Shown here one piece after another: positions 17,232 through 29,892 of a stretch of DNA of 64,000 nucleotides. Below the pieces are notes generated by a model. The model did no database searches and was not told the DNA's origin. It saw only the letters and a program-made list of their open reading frames with translations. Position 1 is the stretch's first letter. Each line of letters starts with the position of its first letter. Origin of the DNA: Tetrapisispora phaffii CBS 4417 (lineage: Eukaryota; Ascomycota; Saccharomycetes; Saccharomycetales; Saccharomycetaceae); the NCBI RefSeq assembly GCF_000236905.1, contig NC_016530.1, forward strand, positions 186,001 to 250,000, given 5' to 3'. Made by a program: the position numbers and the translations under genes.

Positions 17232-20200
17232 TTAATTTAGGCTATTCAAACCAAATAAGAAACCCAGTTCTCTTGTACCTAAACTATTTATTTGTTTCAT
17301 CTTTGTAGGATCCATGGCAGCTTCTACCATTTCTCTTTTCCTATTCTGTAACTCAGTAATTCTATCCTCGACTGTGTTCTTGATGAATAAACGGTGGACA
17401 AACACTTCCTTTGTTTGATTGATTCTATAACAACGGTCTTGGGCTTGGTCTTCCACATAAGGATTCCAGAATGGATCAACAATAATGACATGGTTAGCAC
17501 ATGTTAAAGTTAAACCTGAATTACCAGCTTTAGTCGATATTAACAATACTCGAGAATCGATCTCTTTATAAAAGCGACTTATGATATTCGATCTATCCTT
17601 TAAATTCATTGAACCATCATATTGCAAACAATTAATATGAAGTTCTTTCCTGATAAAAAAATCTAATATAGAGAAGAAAGTAGTAAATTGTGAAAAGATC
17701 AAAATTTTTTCAGTACTCGATTTATTAAATACATCCCTAATCACATCAATACATTGCTTAACTTTAGATGACTTCTGAAGATTACTATAATCTGGTGAAT
17801 AAATATTTCTCGTACGAAGTTTTTGGTCATCTAGTTCATTTTTATATTCTCGATATAATTGATCTTCGGTATAATCTTTGTTAATCACTTGATCAAATAG
17901 TCGATAAGTCACTATTTCAGAATCATTCGTCAACTTTTGACAATCAGAACAAGGAATAAGATTTGTAGTTCCATTAACCATTTTTGCACTTGGTTCAGAC
18001 GATGCATGCTCCACAAACGGTTCAATACAAGCATTGCAGAGTAAATGTCCACAACCTGTCAATATAGAGGTTGTTTCTGGTTCGAGCTGTTCCATACACC
18101 AAAAACATGATCCAATATCCAAAGAACTGACAACCATATTCAGTTGCTCATTTGTCATTGATTTAACTTTATGAAATAATCTCAACCAATCACCTTGGAA
18201 GTCCTTACCATTGACAACTCGTTTGTCTTCTGACTTCTTTTCACCTATTACAACTAATTCCGAGTGACAACAGGCTTGTCTTAAACGTAACAATAGTGTT
18301 AAGATACTAGAGTAATTACCTTTGACCTTTCTCTCCATCAACTTCATTGCCAATTTCTTATTTTTAGCTTCTAAAGCAGTATAAAATTCTAATTCATCAC
18401 CTTCCAATTTTGTATCAACTATATCGATGTGCTTTGACGGAAGTTCTAATATCGGTTCCCCATCAATCATATCTGATTTAGAACGGCGTAACATTATTGC
18501 TTTTAGTAACACCCTGATTTTCTCCATGGCTCTTTGCCTTACTTTATCATTTGATCGATATTTTTGGTCTCCCTTTGGAAATGCAATGCTAATATCTGAT
18601 TTAAACCTTTCTTCCCTATTATATGGAGGAATCCTTAAAAATCTAATTAAAGAATACAATTCATCCAAGTTATTCTGAATTGGTGTACCCGAAAATACCC
18701 ACCTATATGTGGAATTGATTGAACAGCATGCCTTTGCAGCTTGCGTATTTTTGTTTTTGATATTTTGACCTTCATCTAAAATGATTCTATAAAATTGTGA
18801 GTCGTTAGTGAAAAAGGGAGACCAATACTCCCTCTTCCGTTTCAAAGAATTTAGGGCATTTAATTGTGGTAATGGAGGTAATTTCTTAGAGTCTTCCTCA
18901 GAATACTGAAGTGGCATATGTTTTTTGAACTCTATAGCTAATGTATTATATGACACCAAAACAGCGTCAAATTTGGATAGATCTTTCCATCTTGTATACC
19001 TAATACCATTTGTACCACCAAATATCGTTACTTTAAACCCAGCAATTTCCTTTATCTTCGTCTCTAATTCACCTTTCCAAACTGATAATACAGAAACAGG
19101 GGCAACTATCAGATTCGTTTTGCAATTATCGTTATCAGATTTGTTTGCAAGCATTAGGGAAATACCTTGTATAGTTTTACCTAACCCCATATCATCGGCT
19201 AGTAGACCACCCTTTTTCGTTGATTTTTCTACGGATAATAACCAAGACAACCCCAATCTTTGATGTTTCATTAAATTAACAGTCATTTCTTCCGGCGTCA
19301 TACCTTCACCATCTATTTCAGTTTCAGTTTGCTTTAAACTCTGTAAAAGATTACGAATATCTTCTTGCTCTTCAGCATGATGGATATTAGCAACACCAAA
19401 CTGGCTATGATACATATTATCTGTTTTATTAAATTGATCTGCCTCTATATTTACGGCATCATACTGGTTGACCGACAATTGCTCATTTAATCTTTGTTGT
19501 TGATTAGAATGTGCTGATGATGATGCTATCATATTCATTAATTCTGGATATCTTTCTTCCATTTCCATACGTGTAGTAGGTATGGAATATACCTTAAGAT
19601 TTTCATACAGTTTCTCCATCTTTAAACCCTGTTCTTTTAGTTCAACAACAGCTTTACCAATGTGGCCTTTGAGCATATAGTTTGGAGGTATTCCTGAGTC
19701 GATTCCTTTTCTGAAGTTTTCGATCATTAATAAGTTATCGAAAACTTGATACTTGATTTCCAATGGTCTTTCCGATTTGGAAATTAAAGCTCTTGCCAAA
19801 TTTATACTTTTAAAAAATTGTTCTCTCTTATCTATTCCTATCATAGCAGGATTGGTAAAAATAATACCATAATCTTGCAGAAGTTCAGTCACAATAGGCA
19901 TCTTTAGGCCATTTAGAAATAAATGCTCAGCTCCATCTTTACAAGACCATCTCAAGTGAGCTGATAATCTATTACCAGATTCAAATTCGTGTTTATATTT
20001 TAAAATATAATCTAAATGACTAATCATCTGAAGCTTAAGCGTATCAGTTCGTGAAGAATTCTTTGAAAGTAAATCTTTGGCTGAATTAATGGCTTTATTA
20101 AACAATTTGGATATTTTAGAACTTTCTGATTTTTTCATCGCATCTCTCAGGCTTTTAGAATCAAGTTGTTGTAACTCATTATGGTAAGACTCCTTAGATG

Positions 20201-21518
20201 CTTTATAACCTAACTCTGATATTTTTCCTGCTTGATAAGTCTTCTCTAAATCTTCTAGATTTTCGAACACTTCTCTTCTCTTCTCTATTAAAGAAGTTGC
20301 TTGAGTATTTTTAACTGCATACTGATACTCTAACTTGGCCTTTTGTATTTTTCTATTACCTTCCGTTGCAAATCTATCCCATTCTGCTGAAAATACTTGA
20401 AGTTTTGAATTTACAGAATCTAATTTTGCTTTTGTGATATCTCTCCGATTCCTTAAAGATTTTAAGTTCTGTTTTAAATCATCTGCTAGTATTTGTTGAG
20501 TTTTAGATAATGGTTTATCGTTAGATGAATTTTTTGTAAGTAAATTTAATTTTTTCTCTGACTCTTGGATTGCTTTTTCCCTGTTCTCGAGTTTCTTTTT
20601 TAATACGAAACCGTTACTCTGCAATGACTCTAACGATTTTCGAAGAGTTTGCTCTTCTGTTTTCATTTGATCCACCAGAATTTTAAGGTTTTTTTTTAAT
20701 TCTTCTGGTGGTTTTGTAACTAGTTTTTTGTCATTTTTTGGTTCAAATTCATTCGGGAGATTTGATACACTTAATATTTTTAAATCAATATCATCTTTCT
20801 TTGGTAATAAAGGTACTGCTAGTGCGCTATTACTTTTACTATTTATCAAAACGCCTACGTCTTCGCTATTAGAAGTATCATCTAGTAAATTAATAATAAC
20901 TTTATCTTTATCATCCTCTGTTTGATTAGTATTAATTGTTTGGGTATGATTCTCTTTTATGTCATTCGTATTGTTGTTCTCCGGCTTTAAAACTTGAGTT
21001 GTACTTAAATGTTCATCTTGATCTTGTTCGACAGAATAAAACAGAAGATTGTTTTTTGAATCAGATTCATGTGGTGTTACTCTTGTACCATTGTCCTCTG
21101 TGTGATGTTGGTTTGGATAAACTTTATGCTCATCACTCACACTTGACCACCTCCTCTTGCGCGTCAACTCATCGACAGATGATTTGTCATTCTCAGTCAT
21201 ATCACGCATCGATGGTTGACTTGCAGTGACAACAGTATCATTATGGTTTAACATTTCCTTTAATGGAGAAGAGGATTTCTTTCTCTCAAAAAGATTCTTC
21301 AAACTCATTAATCTTTGAAGATTATTGATAGGTTCTGATTTTTTAAGAGTCAACTCTTTTTCTTCATCTGTTTCTATATTTTCATTTGAATCATATGTTG
21401 CTGCTCTCATATTATCTAGTGTATCTGTCTCACTTGGATACGAATCCATCGAGTAAAATTCTTGTTCATTTTCAGCATCTGAATCTTCTGTAGTTAAATC
21501 AATTGTTGGTATTTTCAT
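17232..21518 (-). CDS. ULS1: SWI2/SNF2 translocase with RING, Uls1
   Basis: DNA translocase and SUMO-targeted ubiquitin ligase of the Rad5/Rad16 subgroup, involved in removing sumoylated proteins from DNA and in silencing. 1428 residues from the first ATG (about 1619 in S. cerevisiae). A SUMO-interacting motif opens the protein ([12 protein letters not shown], residues 3-14). A long charged coiled-coil region follows (about 280-490). The SNF2 domain has Walker A DDMGLGKT near residue 775 and DEGQ as motif II. A C3HC4 RING (CFWC...CGHLLCNAC...CSDC) lies near 1135-1195, inserted before the helicase C-terminal domain ([35 protein letters not shown]). Neighbour SPR1 matches YOR190W/YOR191W. Confidence 0.93.
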   Translation of the reverse strand: MKIPTIDLTTEDSDAENEQEFYSMDSYPSETDTLDNMRAATYDSNENIETDEEKELTLKKSEPINNLQRLMSLKNLFERKKSSSPLKEMLNHNDTVVTASQPSMRDMTENDKSSVDELTRKRRWSSVSDEHKVYPNQHHTEDNGTRVTPHESDSKNNLLFYSVEQDQDEHLSTTQVLKPENNNTNDIKENHTQTINTNQTEDDKDKVIINLLDDTSNSEDVGVLINSKSNSALAVPLLPKKDDIDLKILSVSNLPNEFEPKNDKKLVTKPPEELKKNLKILVDQMKTEEQTLRKSLESLQSNGFVLKKKLENREKAIQESEKKLNLLTKNSSNDKPLSKTQQILADDLKQNLKSLRNRRDITKAKLDSVNSKLQVFSAEWDRFATEGNRKIQKAKLEYQYAVKNTQATSLIEKRREVFENLEDLEKTYQAGKISELGYKASKESYHNELQQLDSKSLRDAMKKSESSKISKLFNKAINSAKDLLSKNSSRTDTLKLQMISHLDYILKYKHEFESGNRLSAHLRWSCKDGAEHLFLNGLKMPIVTELLQDYGIIFTNPAMIGIDKREQFFKSINLARALISKSERPLEIKYQVFDNLLMIENFRKGIDSGIPPNYMLKGHIGKAVVELKEQGLKMEKLYENLKVYSIPTTRMEMEERYPELMNMIASSSAHSNQQQRLNEQLSVNQYDAVNIEADQFNKTDNMYHSQFGVANIHHAEEQEDIRNLLQSLKQTETEIDGEGMTPEEMTVNLMKHQRLGLSWLLSVEKSTKKGGLLADDMGLGKTIQGISLMLANKSDNDNCKTNLIVAPVSVLSVWKGELETKIKEIAGFKVTIFGGTNGIRYTRWKDLSKFDAVLVSYNTLAIEFKKHMPLQYSEEDSKKLPPLPQLNALNSLKRKREYWSPFFTNDSQFYRIILDEGQNIKNKNTQAAKACCSINSTYRWVFSGTPIQNNLDELYSLIRFLRIPPYNREERFKSDISIAFPKGDQKYRSNDKVRQRAMEKIRVLLKAIMLRRSKSDMIDGEPILELPSKHIDIVDTKLEGDELEFYTALEAKNKKLAMKLMERKVKGNYSSILTLLLRLRQACCHSELVVIGEKKSEDKRVVNGKDFQGDWLRLFHKVKSMTNEQLNMVVSSLDIGSCFWCMEQLEPETTSILTGCGHLLCNACIEPFVEHASSEPSAKMVNGTTNLIPCSDCQKLTNDSEIVTYRLFDQVINKDYTEDQLYREYKNELDDQKLRTRNIYSPDYSNLQKSSKVKQCIDVIRDVFNKSSTEKILIFSQFTTFFSILDFFIRKELHINCLQYDGSMNLKDRSNIISRFYKEIDSRVLLISTKAGNSGLTLTCANHVIIVDPFWNPYVEDQAQDRCYRINQTKEVFVHRLFIKNTVEDRITELQNRKREMVEAAMDPTKMKQINSLGTRELGFLFGLNSLN

Positions 21519-21853
21519 TTCCACATATTTTTTTATATACAGATTCCTAGTTAAAACAATAAAGTGATCCTGTTTTAAACTATATAATAAACAGATTTCT
21601 ATTATTTAGTTATTGTAATATAATTGTTTATAATCAGTAATGATTAAACTATAGGAAGTGCCACTTTTATTAGCTCATCATTTTTACTTTTAAACTTGAA
21701 TTTAAATTTTAAGTTAATTGTTATTATTACGCGTCTGCAATATCAATAACGAAACGAACGACACTAAATAAATTATAAAAGAGATAGAGATGATAATCAT
21801 TTCTCGAGTTTAAAACGAAAGCATAAATTATTCAAACTATAATTTACTTTATA
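21519..21853. other. Intergenic ULS1 promoter / SPR1 3' end
   Basis: 335 AT-rich bases in a head-to-tail arrangement. One ACGCGT occurs near 21730 (MCB-like), otherwise nothing notable. Confidence 0.5.
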
Positions 21854-23212
21854 TTAGTTACGACATTGATTTTGGTATTTTCTGTCAGTTAATGGTTGTG
21901 GAAACAATCCATATTGGATTAATTTTTCTGCATCCCATTCAATACTATTTTCAGTCTTATAACACCAGAAAATCCAACCGTTTTTCATTTCAAATGAATC
22001 TAATTGAGCTTCTATATATTTCCTCGTGTTATCTTTTCTTTCTTGAGACCAATTATGGACATCTTCGTTGTTGTTACAAGTGCCAAATGAAGCCGAATTT
22101 GATGGGAAGGTCCCGTCATATCTTGCTCCTCTACCAACACCATTCAACCATTTTGTGCAATCTGTTAAGGCAGCCGAAAACTCTCCCATAATGGTCCAAT
22201 GTTTTTCAGTTAATGAAGAGTGACCCCAACCACAAATTGCTCGAATCTTCTCGTCCATCGATCTACTTATCTCCCCTGGTGAGAAGACTTGGTAATGGTG
22301 GTGGTCTATTACAATTCCCCAGTAATTTTGTTTCATTGTCATGAAATCATCCCAATAATGGTATCCTTGGAACGAATCATGAATTACAATTATTTGGTTT
22401 CTTTTTAATTTTTCTCTCATAAACTGATAAGATGGTAATAAAAATTCATTCTTTAATTTATTCATGTCTATAACTGGACCTAGTGGTTCATTAAGTAATT
22501 CAATCCCTATAACAGTATCTGCATAACAATCTTGTGAATACTTTTCCATGATATAATTCAGTGCTGTCTTGGTTACTTCCAAATTTTCATTATCCAAAAA
22601 TCTTAATGCATCTCTCAAACCAGAATTATCGAATCCATTTTGTGACCCAGCAGCTCCGTGTAGATCAACCCAAACTTTCAAATTATGTTTTTTAGCCCAA
22701 CCAATGGCTTTGTCCAGATACTGTTCTTGTAAACCGGTTACATATGGATCATCGGGCAATCTTGCAAATGCCCAATAACCAACAGGAATCCGGACTAAAT
22801 TAAATCCTTTATCTGCAATGTTTTTGAAATCATTTTCTGTATAGAAAGTGTTCCAATGTTGTTGCAACATATCTTTAGCTTTCTCCACTCCTAAAATTCG
22901 ACACAACTGGTATTCATCAGTAGGAATTCCATCATCATTGTAACCGTTAGATCTAAACTTTTCAAAAATTGACGGTGTGATATATGGTTCTAGAACTAAC
23001 CAGCCACCGATGTTGACTCCTCTTATTGGTTGACCATTTAATCCATTGTCAGGACGGTCGTAATTAAAATATGAGCTTTCTATTGTAAGATCATAGGTGG
23101 CATTAGTTAAATTTGATCCATTCTCTTGGATACCAGGCACATAACCTGCTATAGTTGAGTCTAACCAAATGATAAAAAACGTCAGTAAATAACTGAGATA
23201 ATTAGCAGTCAT
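21854..23212 (-). CDS. SPR1: Exo-1,3-beta-glucanase (GH5), Spr1/Exg1 type
   Basis: Secreted cell-wall exo-beta-1,3-glucanase of glycoside hydrolase family 5. 452 residues. An N-terminal signal peptide ([24 protein letters not shown]) is followed by the GH5 barrel: [25 protein letters not shown], acid/base Glu242 in [16 protein letters not shown], and nucleophile Glu344 in [13 protein letters not shown]. cerevisiae has vegetative Exg1 (YLR300W) and sporulation-specific Spr1 (YOR190W), a WGD pair. The neighbours ULS1 and IES4 match the SPR1 locus, while ECM38 nearby matches the EXG1 locus. Two perfect middle-sporulation elements in the promoter favour a sporulation role, but a single ancestral-type gene serving both is possible. 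Confidence 0.93.
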   Translation of the reverse strand: MTANYLSYLLTFFIIWLDSTIAGYVPGIQENGSNLTNATYDLTIESSYFNYDRPDNGLNGQPIRGVNIGGWLVLEPYITPSIFEKFRSNGYNDDGIPTDEYQLCRILGVEKAKDMLQQHWNTFYTENDFKNIADKGFNLVRIPVGYWAFARLPDDPYVTGLQEQYLDKAIGWAKKHNLKVWVDLHGAAGSQNGFDNSGLRDALRFLDNENLEVTKTALNYIMEKYSQDCYADTVIGIELLNEPLGPVIDMNKLKNEFLLPSYQFMREKLKRNQIIVIHDSFQGYHYWDDFMTMKQNYWGIVIDHHHYQVFSPGEISRSMDEKIRAICGWGHSSLTEKHWTIMGEFSAALTDCTKWLNGVGRGARYDGTFPSNSASFGTCNNNEDVHNWSQERKDNTRKYIEAQLDSFEMKNGWIFWCYKTENSIEWDAEKLIQYGLFPQPLTDRKYQNQCRN

Positions 23213-23280
23213 TGTTTAGTTTAGTTATATGTATTTATTTCAGCAAGTATGGTTATTAAAAAAGCAAAGGTTTAGTTATA

Positions 23281-23289
23281 ATTTGTGTC
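23281..23289 (-). promoter_or_regulatory. Middle sporulation element (Ndt80)
   Basis: Minus strand reads GACACAAAT, a perfect gNCRCAAAW element, about 70 bases upstream of the SPR1/EXG1 start. Confidence 0.6.
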
Positions 23290-23455
23290 CTACACTAATT
23301 TTATTTGTTATAATTGATCCGGTTTTATAAAATGTCTGATAGCTACAACATACAACATAAATAATAATTACAAAGGAATATGATGTCCTGCCAATTGAGT
23401 TTCCTTATATAAGTCAATGTTAAACGATTAGTTAACTTTGATGATCTTTTCTTTT

Positions 23456-23464
23456 TTTTGTGAC
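23456..23464 (-). promoter_or_regulatory. Second middle sporulation element
   Basis: Minus strand reads GTCACAAAA, again a full match to gNCRCAAAW, about 245 bases upstream of the same start. Confidence 0.5.
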
Positions 23465-23554
23465 AATGCAAGATTCAAAATCTTGACTTTGAAAATAAAT
23501 ATCAAAAGGTCCAGCCATTTAGAATGACAATTAATTCATTACAATTCCAATATG

Positions 23555-23920
23555 CTAGTTTTCCTCCCTGTGGTTTTGGTTTTGTTCAGTTGTCCCCTTT
23601 GCATCTGCTTGATCCTCTTCCTCAGCCTTTTGTTGCTCTTGTTCCTGCTCTCTTTTCTGTTCTTCTTTTTCTTTTAAAACACTTTCTATACTTTGTTTCT
23701 GATATTTCTCTACCACATCTTTTCTAACCCAACCTTTCAATTTTAAAGTATATCCTGAAAATGTCTTAACTTCTACACTTTTATGGTTATTCTGCCAAGG
23801 TATAACAGGTTTCTTTGCATTTTCTTGAGCTTTTATTTTAGAATCATCTTTAGATGCATCAGTCTCCAGATTTGGAGTATTTTCTTTTGTACTTATGGCC
23901 GACACAGAAGCTTGGGACAT
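23555..23920 (-). CDS. IES4: INO80 complex subunit Ies4
   Basis: Nuclear subunit of the INO80 chromatin-remodelling complex; in yeast it is a target of the Mec1/Tel1 checkpoint kinases. 121 residues (about 116 in S. cerevisiae). The recognisable core is KPVIPWQNNHKSVEVKTFSGYTLKLKGWVRKDV (about residues 37-69), which matches the conserved Ies4 block KPVLPW...FSGY...GWIRRDV. The N-terminus is Ser/Thr-rich, the C-terminus is a Glu/Gln-rich charged helix. It lies between MSB1 and SPR1 as in YOR188W-YOR189W-YOR190W, which settles the identity despite low complexity. Confidence 0.87.
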   Translation of the reverse strand: MSQASVSAISTKENTPNLETDASKDDSKIKAQENAKKPVIPWQNNHKSVEVKTFSGYTLKLKGWVRKDVVEKYQKQSIESVLKEKEEQKREQEQEQQKAEEEDQADAKGTTEQNQNHREEN

Positions 23921-24200
23921 TATGGATACAATTCCGATATTATGATAAATTCATTCTACATATGCAGTAGTTACATAAAGTTAAATTATAATGACTATAG
24001 GTTTCTCAATTATTTGGTTTATTACTTATATATCCCATCGCATTTATATTTGTTAAGATATGAATTTAGCACAATGAAAATTTACTGTTCGGGTAAGTTC
24101 ATCAAGCAGGTGTCAGCGAACAGAAGACACGTCGCACTGCGATGTCAGTAATTGTAGTATTTTGAGTTTGTAATGTTTGGAGAAAGCACACAGATATATA

Positions 24201-26786
24201 TCACAATTGTGGGCTATACTTTTCAGTATGTCTAACGTCAGATTCAAATTTCCTTTTGAATTCTTCTTTCTTCACAGGTCTATTCTTTTCAAAAGTTGAC
24301 ATTTTATTGTTTACAATAGTTTCTCCTGATTTAGGTGAAAGTGAAGGTCTTGATATCAAACTGTTATCGTCACTAAGGATTTTCCTCTTATGTTTTCTTT
24401 TATTTGGGCTTCTGTTAATCATTGTTCTAAACGGATTGACGGAGTTTTTAGGCAGAGTTTTAGGAGAATACACCCTCTGAGAGTTGAAATTTGGGAAATA
24501 GACGGGTCTTGTGATAATACTTGACCATAACTCTTTTCTAAATTTAGTATCTACTTCAGAAATCTGAGATTTTACCTCTTGGGAAATCTTTGTATCTACA
24601 ATATTTTCTGATTTGTTATTCAGTAAATGATTAGCTTCGAGAAATGGCATTCCTGTTCGCTCGGGATAGGGTTTAGATAATTCGTTTTTATTGACAGAGT
24701 AAGGTTCTAGTTCACATTTAAGTATTGGTGAATCTGGATATGGATTTGATTTCTTTTTTAAACTGTTTCTTTCTTCTTTAACCAATCTCTCAAGTGAACT
24801 GTCATTATTCTCGCTATCTCCAGGACTTCCAGAAAGTCTATTTTCAGCAACCTTTTTTACAAGAGTAGGAACTACCTTAGGCTTTTCAACCACAATAGCA
24901 TTCTTTAAAGGACTTGTTCGAAATTCATCGTTTTCCCTTGTATCTATAGCGCTATTATTTGAGGAAAAGAATTCGTCAGTAGAACTCTCAGAATATGGTG
25001 ACAGTTTTAATTTCTGGAACTTTGGAGTTAGTCCTTCTAATAAACTATTGATTGCTTCAGATGAAGCATTATCAATATTTTGAGTTTTTATATTAAAGCT
25101 TTTAGTTCTACTTTGTATTTGTTCATACTCAATGAAGTCTGGTTGCTTTAACTTAGCGTCAATACTTGGGTTGCTTGAACTAATTAAAGTCGGTACCGAT
25201 ATAGTCCTCCTGTTTTTTGCTGATTGAAGATGAGTATCCATGCTAGATTTAATATGAACTGAAGGTTTAAGTGTACCAACATCATCTTCTTTAAGAATTT
25301 CCATTGCAGACTTATTAGAATTTGGAAATAGTTGCCTAACAAAAGTTGAATGTCCATTTATATCCCTTAATGAATCATTATAACTATGAGATTCATTATA
25401 TTTAGAATTTATTTTACTAATAAAATTTGCTATTGGTGAAGGACTTTTACTTGCCTCGTTTCCTATGTCGGATGTAATTCTAGTAACTGACTCGGAACTT
25501 GAACTTATGTCAATGATTGTTGAAGATAGACTGGCAATCGTCTTATCGAATGATGAATTTGATGACAAGTCATCTGGATTTTTATCGAGATAATTTTGAA
25601 ATGCAACAATTTTAATAAAGTTATCAATTTCAAACTTTAAAACTAATGTGCTCCCAAAATAATGTTTTCTATCAATGGACTCTTCTATTGAAATCAAATT
25701 TACCCATGCAGAAATAAAATAATCATTCATCTGTAACCTTTCAACCATAATGGTATTTGGTGTATTATCAGATGTATCTAAGCTGTGACTAGAAGTCCCT
25801 TCTGGTGCAAACCGGGTTAAATAATTAAAGATTTCAAAAGAAGATCTTGTCATTTTGTGTTTAGTTTCATCAATGGTGCTCTGTTCTTCATGGAATATGG
25901 ACTTCAATATAACATAATCTTCAAAGACTTCGAATAGCTCCAAATTTGAGAAGTCCAAACGTTCGCTACATATTTCTAATAGCTCCTGTGGGGATAATGA
26001 TCCATTTCCATTAATTGAAACTAGAGGGACATTAGTTTCAAATGTAAGGCTTCTAAATACGTTAGATGGAGGATAATTACTCACTGTATCCAACAATACC
26101 AACTGACCCATTTTTTTACTCCTCAAATAAGACATGTATAAATGAAGCAACCCATCTGCCCTAGAGTTAAACTTCCTGACATAATATTTTATAGATTTTG
26201 TGGCAATACCTCCCAAAGTGACAGAATACGGTTCATTGTCACGAATGTTGAACGCCCAAATAGCAAAAATATAAATAATGTGCTCAATTTGTAGGTCTAG
26301 TTTGTTTGACATAATAGCTATTAGTTCAAAGAAGTCATTGACAATTCTACTTTGGTCTAAGCATTCTAGACATTGCGGTAACAGCCTATTGAAAGCATTT
26401 TCTGGAAATTTATCATGTTTCTCTCTCTTTCGAAAATGCAAATAGTTTTCCCAACCAATTACACAACCAAACGGGAGTCTACACCATATGAACTTTAGAA
26501 CCTGAAATAAAATATGAACATCTTGGTTAATAATATATGCATATAAAGAATCGATATCAGAAATCACTTTATCGTAATTTACCAATATATACTTCAATAA
26601 TTTGTTTAAAGAGGCGACATCGCAGGGTTTATAAGGTGATAATAATAAATTTTCGTCAATTTGTCTTTCCTTAATCACAGATGTTAATATTTGTACAATA
26701 TCACCTATTTCATTATAACTTAGACTATCAGGCAAATACGGGTCCAGGAAATATAAATCAGGATCTTCTGGTATAATCGTAGTCAT
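24201..26786 (-). CDS. MSB1: Bud-emergence protein Msb1
   Basis: Msb1-family protein, a multicopy suppressor of cdc24/cdc42 budding defects, acting with Cdc42, Rho1 and Boi proteins at the growth site. 861 residues versus about 1137 in S. cerevisiae, so the tail is shorter. The N-terminal 420 residues are globular and match the family: LSYNEIGDIVQILTSVIKERQIDENLLLSPYKP, then FKWCRLPFGCVIGWENYLHFRKRE-type sequence, IEHIIYIFAIWAFNIRD and KSIKYYVRKFNSRADGLLHLYMSYL, a RhoGAP-like fold. The remainder is low-complexity Ser/Asn/Lys-rich sequence with many SP sites (likely kinase targets). Position between ECM38/TUF1 and IES4 fits YOR188W. Confidence 0.88.
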   Translation of the reverse strand: MTTIIPEDPDLYFLDPYLPDSLSYNEIGDIVQILTSVIKERQIDENLLLSPYKPCDVASLNKLLKYILVNYDKVISDIDSLYAYIINQDVHILFQVLKFIWCRLPFGCVIGWENYLHFRKREKHDKFPENAFNRLLPQCLECLDQSRIVNDFFELIAIMSNKLDLQIEHIIYIFAIWAFNIRDNEPYSVTLGGIATKSIKYYVRKFNSRADGLLHLYMSYLRSKKMGQLVLLDTVSNYPPSNVFRSLTFETNVPLVSINGNGSLSPQELLEICSERLDFSNLELFEVFEDYVILKSIFHEEQSTIDETKHKMTRSSFEIFNYLTRFAPEGTSSHSLDTSDNTPNTIMVERLQMNDYFISAWVNLISIEESIDRKHYFGSTLVLKFEIDNFIKIVAFQNYLDKNPDDLSSNSSFDKTIASLSSTIIDISSSSESVTRITSDIGNEASKSPSPIANFISKINSKYNESHSYNDSLRDINGHSTFVRQLFPNSNKSAMEILKEDDVGTLKPSVHIKSSMDTHLQSAKNRRTISVPTLISSSNPSIDAKLKQPDFIEYEQIQSRTKSFNIKTQNIDNASSEAINSLLEGLTPKFQKLKLSPYSESSTDEFFSSNNSAIDTRENDEFRTSPLKNAIVVEKPKVVPTLVKKVAENRLSGSPGDSENNDSSLERLVKEERNSLKKKSNPYPDSPILKCELEPYSVNKNELSKPYPERTGMPFLEANHLLNNKSENIVDTKISQEVKSQISEVDTKFRKELWSSIITRPVYFPNFNSQRVYSPKTLPKNSVNPFRTMINRSPNKRKHKRKILSDDNSLISRPSLSPKSGETIVNNKMSTFEKNRPVKKEEFKRKFESDVRHTEKYSPQL

Positions 26787-27379
26787 TTTGGTATAAACTA
26801 CTTATTGATTTCAGTGACGCTTCATTTCCAAGATTTTTAATGTCATAAAATATAAAATAAGATGTTAAATATTCAAATATTTATATAGTGTTAATGGTAA
26901 CTGAAAATTTTAGAATTATTTTCTTAAGTCTATTGTATGTTTAAGATTACATACATATATGTGCGTCCAAATGATTGTTCATAATTTCGTTTACTAAATA
27001 AATACTAGTAAACATTCATTCATACTAAATTGACATAACTTGATAACAATATCATTTTAACTCAATGTTAATTAATTCACCCTTATTAAGGATATCTCAA
27101 TAAATAAAATAAAGCTGTTAATTTTAGTTTTTAATTTATTCATTAGTGTTACAGTTAGCATCCGATTTCTTTCCTTTTTTCAATTTTTTATAATTATAGC
27201 AATAGAAGAATATTATTGCTATAACATCCTTACTCAATAATATGTTCAAAAAAACAGTATATTAAGAGTATTTGCTGCCCTTACTCTGAACAACAATGGT
27301 TATGCTTATTATCCTATGTTAGTTAATAACATTTGATTGCTACATTTCCACAAATTTAGCAGAATAATTTTGAATTTAT
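26787..27379. other. Intergenic MSB1/ECM38
   Basis: 593 AT-rich bases: MSB1 promoter and ECM38 3' end. No gene or structured element recognised. Confidence 0.6.
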
Positions 27380-29299
27380 TTAATATATCGTTGCTACACC
27401 TCTTTTCCTCCAGAAGTCGCTAACAGCATGCCATTTACCATCAACAAATTTGATTGCATTAACAACACTCTTTGGCATTTCTTGAATGACACTGTGTCCC
27501 ATATTTCTTAGTAATTCAGTGGTTTCACTACCGACGAGATCATAACTTTCAAGTTCAGCTTGATTAGGAAGTAATTGATGATGTATTCTTGGATACGATA
27601 TCGATTCCAATAGTGGCATTTTGTACCAATAGTTTCTTATGATTGTTTGAAAGATACTAGTAACAATTCTAGATCCTCCAGATGCACCAACAATAAGATC
27701 AGGATGCCCAGTTGAGTCAAGAATGATAGTTGGTGCTGTAGATGATAACGGTCTCTTATATGGTTCTGGAAAATTATGAATTGATGCTGATAAATTAAAA
27801 GCATTAGATCTGTGAGATTGTGAGAAATCATCCATTTCGTTATTAAATATTATACCCGTTTTAGGGTCATGAACTAATGAACCGAAAAGTAAATTTACGG
27901 TTGTAGTTAAAGAAACCGAATTATTATGATGATCTACTATGCTAAAGTGAGCCGTACCATGTGGTTCATTCATTTCATATTCCGGATCATAGAGTGTCCA
28001 GTTAGGTAATGTTTTAAAATTCCCATCAACTGAATTGGATTGTATTGAATTAACCGCTTTATTTATCCAACTTTCATCTAAAATCTCTTGAACACGTTGT
28101 GGTAAATTAAAAAAAGAGTTAGAATCAATTTCTTTGGCTTCATAGTCTCCAAGTCTACTCCTGGCTGATGCCATCCATTTCATAGTCTCTATTAATTCAA
28201 AAGTGGTTTTTTCTCCATAATCGCCTCCAACTTCATCTGGGAAATGTTCCATGATAGACAGTGCCGATAAAAGAGCAGCACCTGAACTTGAGCCACTACT
28301 TGTCAAAACCGTTAGTTTGGAATTTTCAGTAAACAGAAGTTTTGATCTTAACTCTTTCACTAATGGCTTTGATGAATTGACATTATATTCCTTAAAATCT
28401 TGTGCAGTAAGTATACCTCCATATTTTGACAATGTAGAGACCATTGATTGTGTTATCCAAGATTCTGGGTCATAAAAAGGACCTGCTGACCCATTTCTGG
28501 CTAACTCCATCAACGTATCAGCAAAAACCGGTCTTGATATACGGTCACCACATTGTTTCACACCAGTCCTGGATTTATTTAGTACAAAACTCCAGTCATC
28601 TTGCATATTCATAAAAGCAGGTTCATAAAGTTTCAATGCATAATATAGAACTTCTCCTATTTCCCAACCGGCGTAACCTAAATCAGCTACTGGTTTAATT
28701 AAGTCATACCAAGAGACTGCCCCACTTCCTCTATTTTCATACAGATCGTACAGCCCAGCCAGTTCACCAGGAACTCCTGAGGCCAACCCACCTACTTTGG
28801 AACACATCTCGCAGTCTTTGAACATATCTTTATGAGCTGCTTTTGGAGCTTTCTCTCTAAAGTCACTATAATAGTGATTATCTTGATTGCTTCCATCTGC
28901 ATATACGACGTAACCACCACCTCCTACACCACTATTAAAAAAGTTCACCATCCCAATACAAAGAGCCTGTGTAACTGCAGCATCTGCTGCATTTGCTTCT
29001 GGAAATTTCTGCAAGACATGTGTCAATACCAGATCACTACATATCTGCAAATCTGAACTAATAGCACCTTTTCCACCAATTTTCAACAACGATGGATCTG
29101 GAGTCATTGATGGACTTCTGTCCAAGTCCCCTAAGTCTATATTGTGGTCACTATCACCACGTATTTGAAAGATTGAGTCCATCTTCGCTGCCTGTGACTT
29201 ATCTTTACCAAAACTTGTCTGTGGGCCATACTCAACGGGCAGTCCGCTGATGAGTTTAGAACATACAAGTGAAGATATTACAATATTCGTTATGATCAT
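27380..29299 (-). CDS. ECM38: Gamma-glutamyltransferase
   Basis: Vacuolar-membrane gamma-glutamyltranspeptidase that starts glutathione degradation by moving the gamma-glutamyl group. 639 residues from the first ATG (about 660 in S. cerevisiae). An N-terminal signal anchor ([18 protein letters not shown]) is followed by the large subunit with [28 protein letters not shown] and [13 protein letters not shown]. The autocleavage site is the Thr of [10 protein letters not shown] (about Thr449), which becomes the N-terminal nucleophile of the small subunit. The small subunit ends with the family elements [13 protein letters not shown] and [13 protein letters not shown]. An upstream 13-codon extension has no ATG. 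Corresponds to YLR299W, next to EXG1 in S. cerevisiae. Confidence 0.95.
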   Translation of the reverse strand: MIITNIVISSLVCSKLISGLPVEYGPQTSFGKDKSQAAKMDSIFQIRGDSDHNIDLGDLDRSPSMTPDPSLLKIGGKGAISSDLQICSDLVLTHVLQKFPEANAADAAVTQALCIGMVNFFNSGVGGGGYVVYADGSNQDNHYYSDFREKAPKAAHKDMFKDCEMCSKVGGLASGVPGELAGLYDLYENRGSGAVSWYDLIKPVADLGYAGWEIGEVLYYALKLYEPAFMNMQDDWSFVLNKSRTGVKQCGDRISRPVFADTLMELARNGSAGPFYDPESWITQSMVSTLSKYGGILTAQDFKEYNVNSSKPLVKELRSKLLFTENSKLTVLTSSGSSSGAALLSALSIMEHFPDEVGGDYGEKTTFELIETMKWMASARSRLGDYEAKEIDSNSFFNLPQRVQEILDESWINKAVNSIQSNSVDGNFKTLPNWTLYDPEYEMNEPHGTAHFSIVDHHNNSVSLTTTVNLLFGSLVHDPKTGIIFNNEMDDFSQSHRSNAFNLSASIHNFPEPYKRPLSSTAPTIILDSTGHPDLIVGASGGSRIVTSIFQTIIRNYWYKMPLLESISYPRIHHQLLPNQAELESYDLVGSETTELLRNMGHSVIQEMPKSVVNAIKFVDGKWHAVSDFWRKRGVATIY

Positions 29300-29892
29300 T
29301 GCAGTTCTTCGTATTTGTATATTATATTTCTGTTGCAAAAAAAAATAATACTAGCTAGTAACTAATGATGCCTTGATATATGGCAGGTCAAATATAATAG
29401 TTAATCAAATATATGTGTGTGTGTATTTGATTAAATGGATTCTATTTTCTTTTAATAGTAAGTGTCTTTTGTGGGTTCAATGTTCTAGTTCCGGGGATGC
29501 TCCGGTATTAAAATAATGACTAGTAAGAAACTATTTCGATGAGTTTGATGACTTCAATGAAACAATAATTATAGAACAAACTTTATATTATAATTTTAAA
29601 CAGTATACACAAGTAATTATTGAAGAGATATTAAGAGCTTCCTCTTACATTGGAGAAAAGTTATTAAAATAGCTGTGTTCATATCCTAAGCTTAGTAACT
29701 ATAAAAACTTTCTTTTTGATTATTTACATGACTAAAAAGAAAACAACGAATGTGAAAAGAAATTCTGCAGTTTTGAGCAGATATAATGATAAAAAGAAAA
29801 TAAACAAATGACAGTGATATTGTTAAAAGAAGTGTGTTGAAAGATACAGTCCTCCGCTTACTTTTTGATTATCTGGTTTTGATTGTTTATTT
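29300..29892. other. Intergenic ECM38/TUF1
   Basis: 593 bases, head to tail. A short GTGTGTGTGT run near 29412. No gene seen. Confidence 0.6.

Larger units (their letters stand above)
23213..23554. other. SPR1/EXG1 promoter and IES4 3' end
   Basis: 342 bases, head to tail. Contains two Ndt80-type elements listed separately. No other gene seen. Confidence 0.6.

Noticed and set aside
21720..21740. Single ACGCGT (MCB) upstream of ULS1
   Set aside because: One isolated hexamer; no cluster and no expectation of G1/S control strong enough to annotate.
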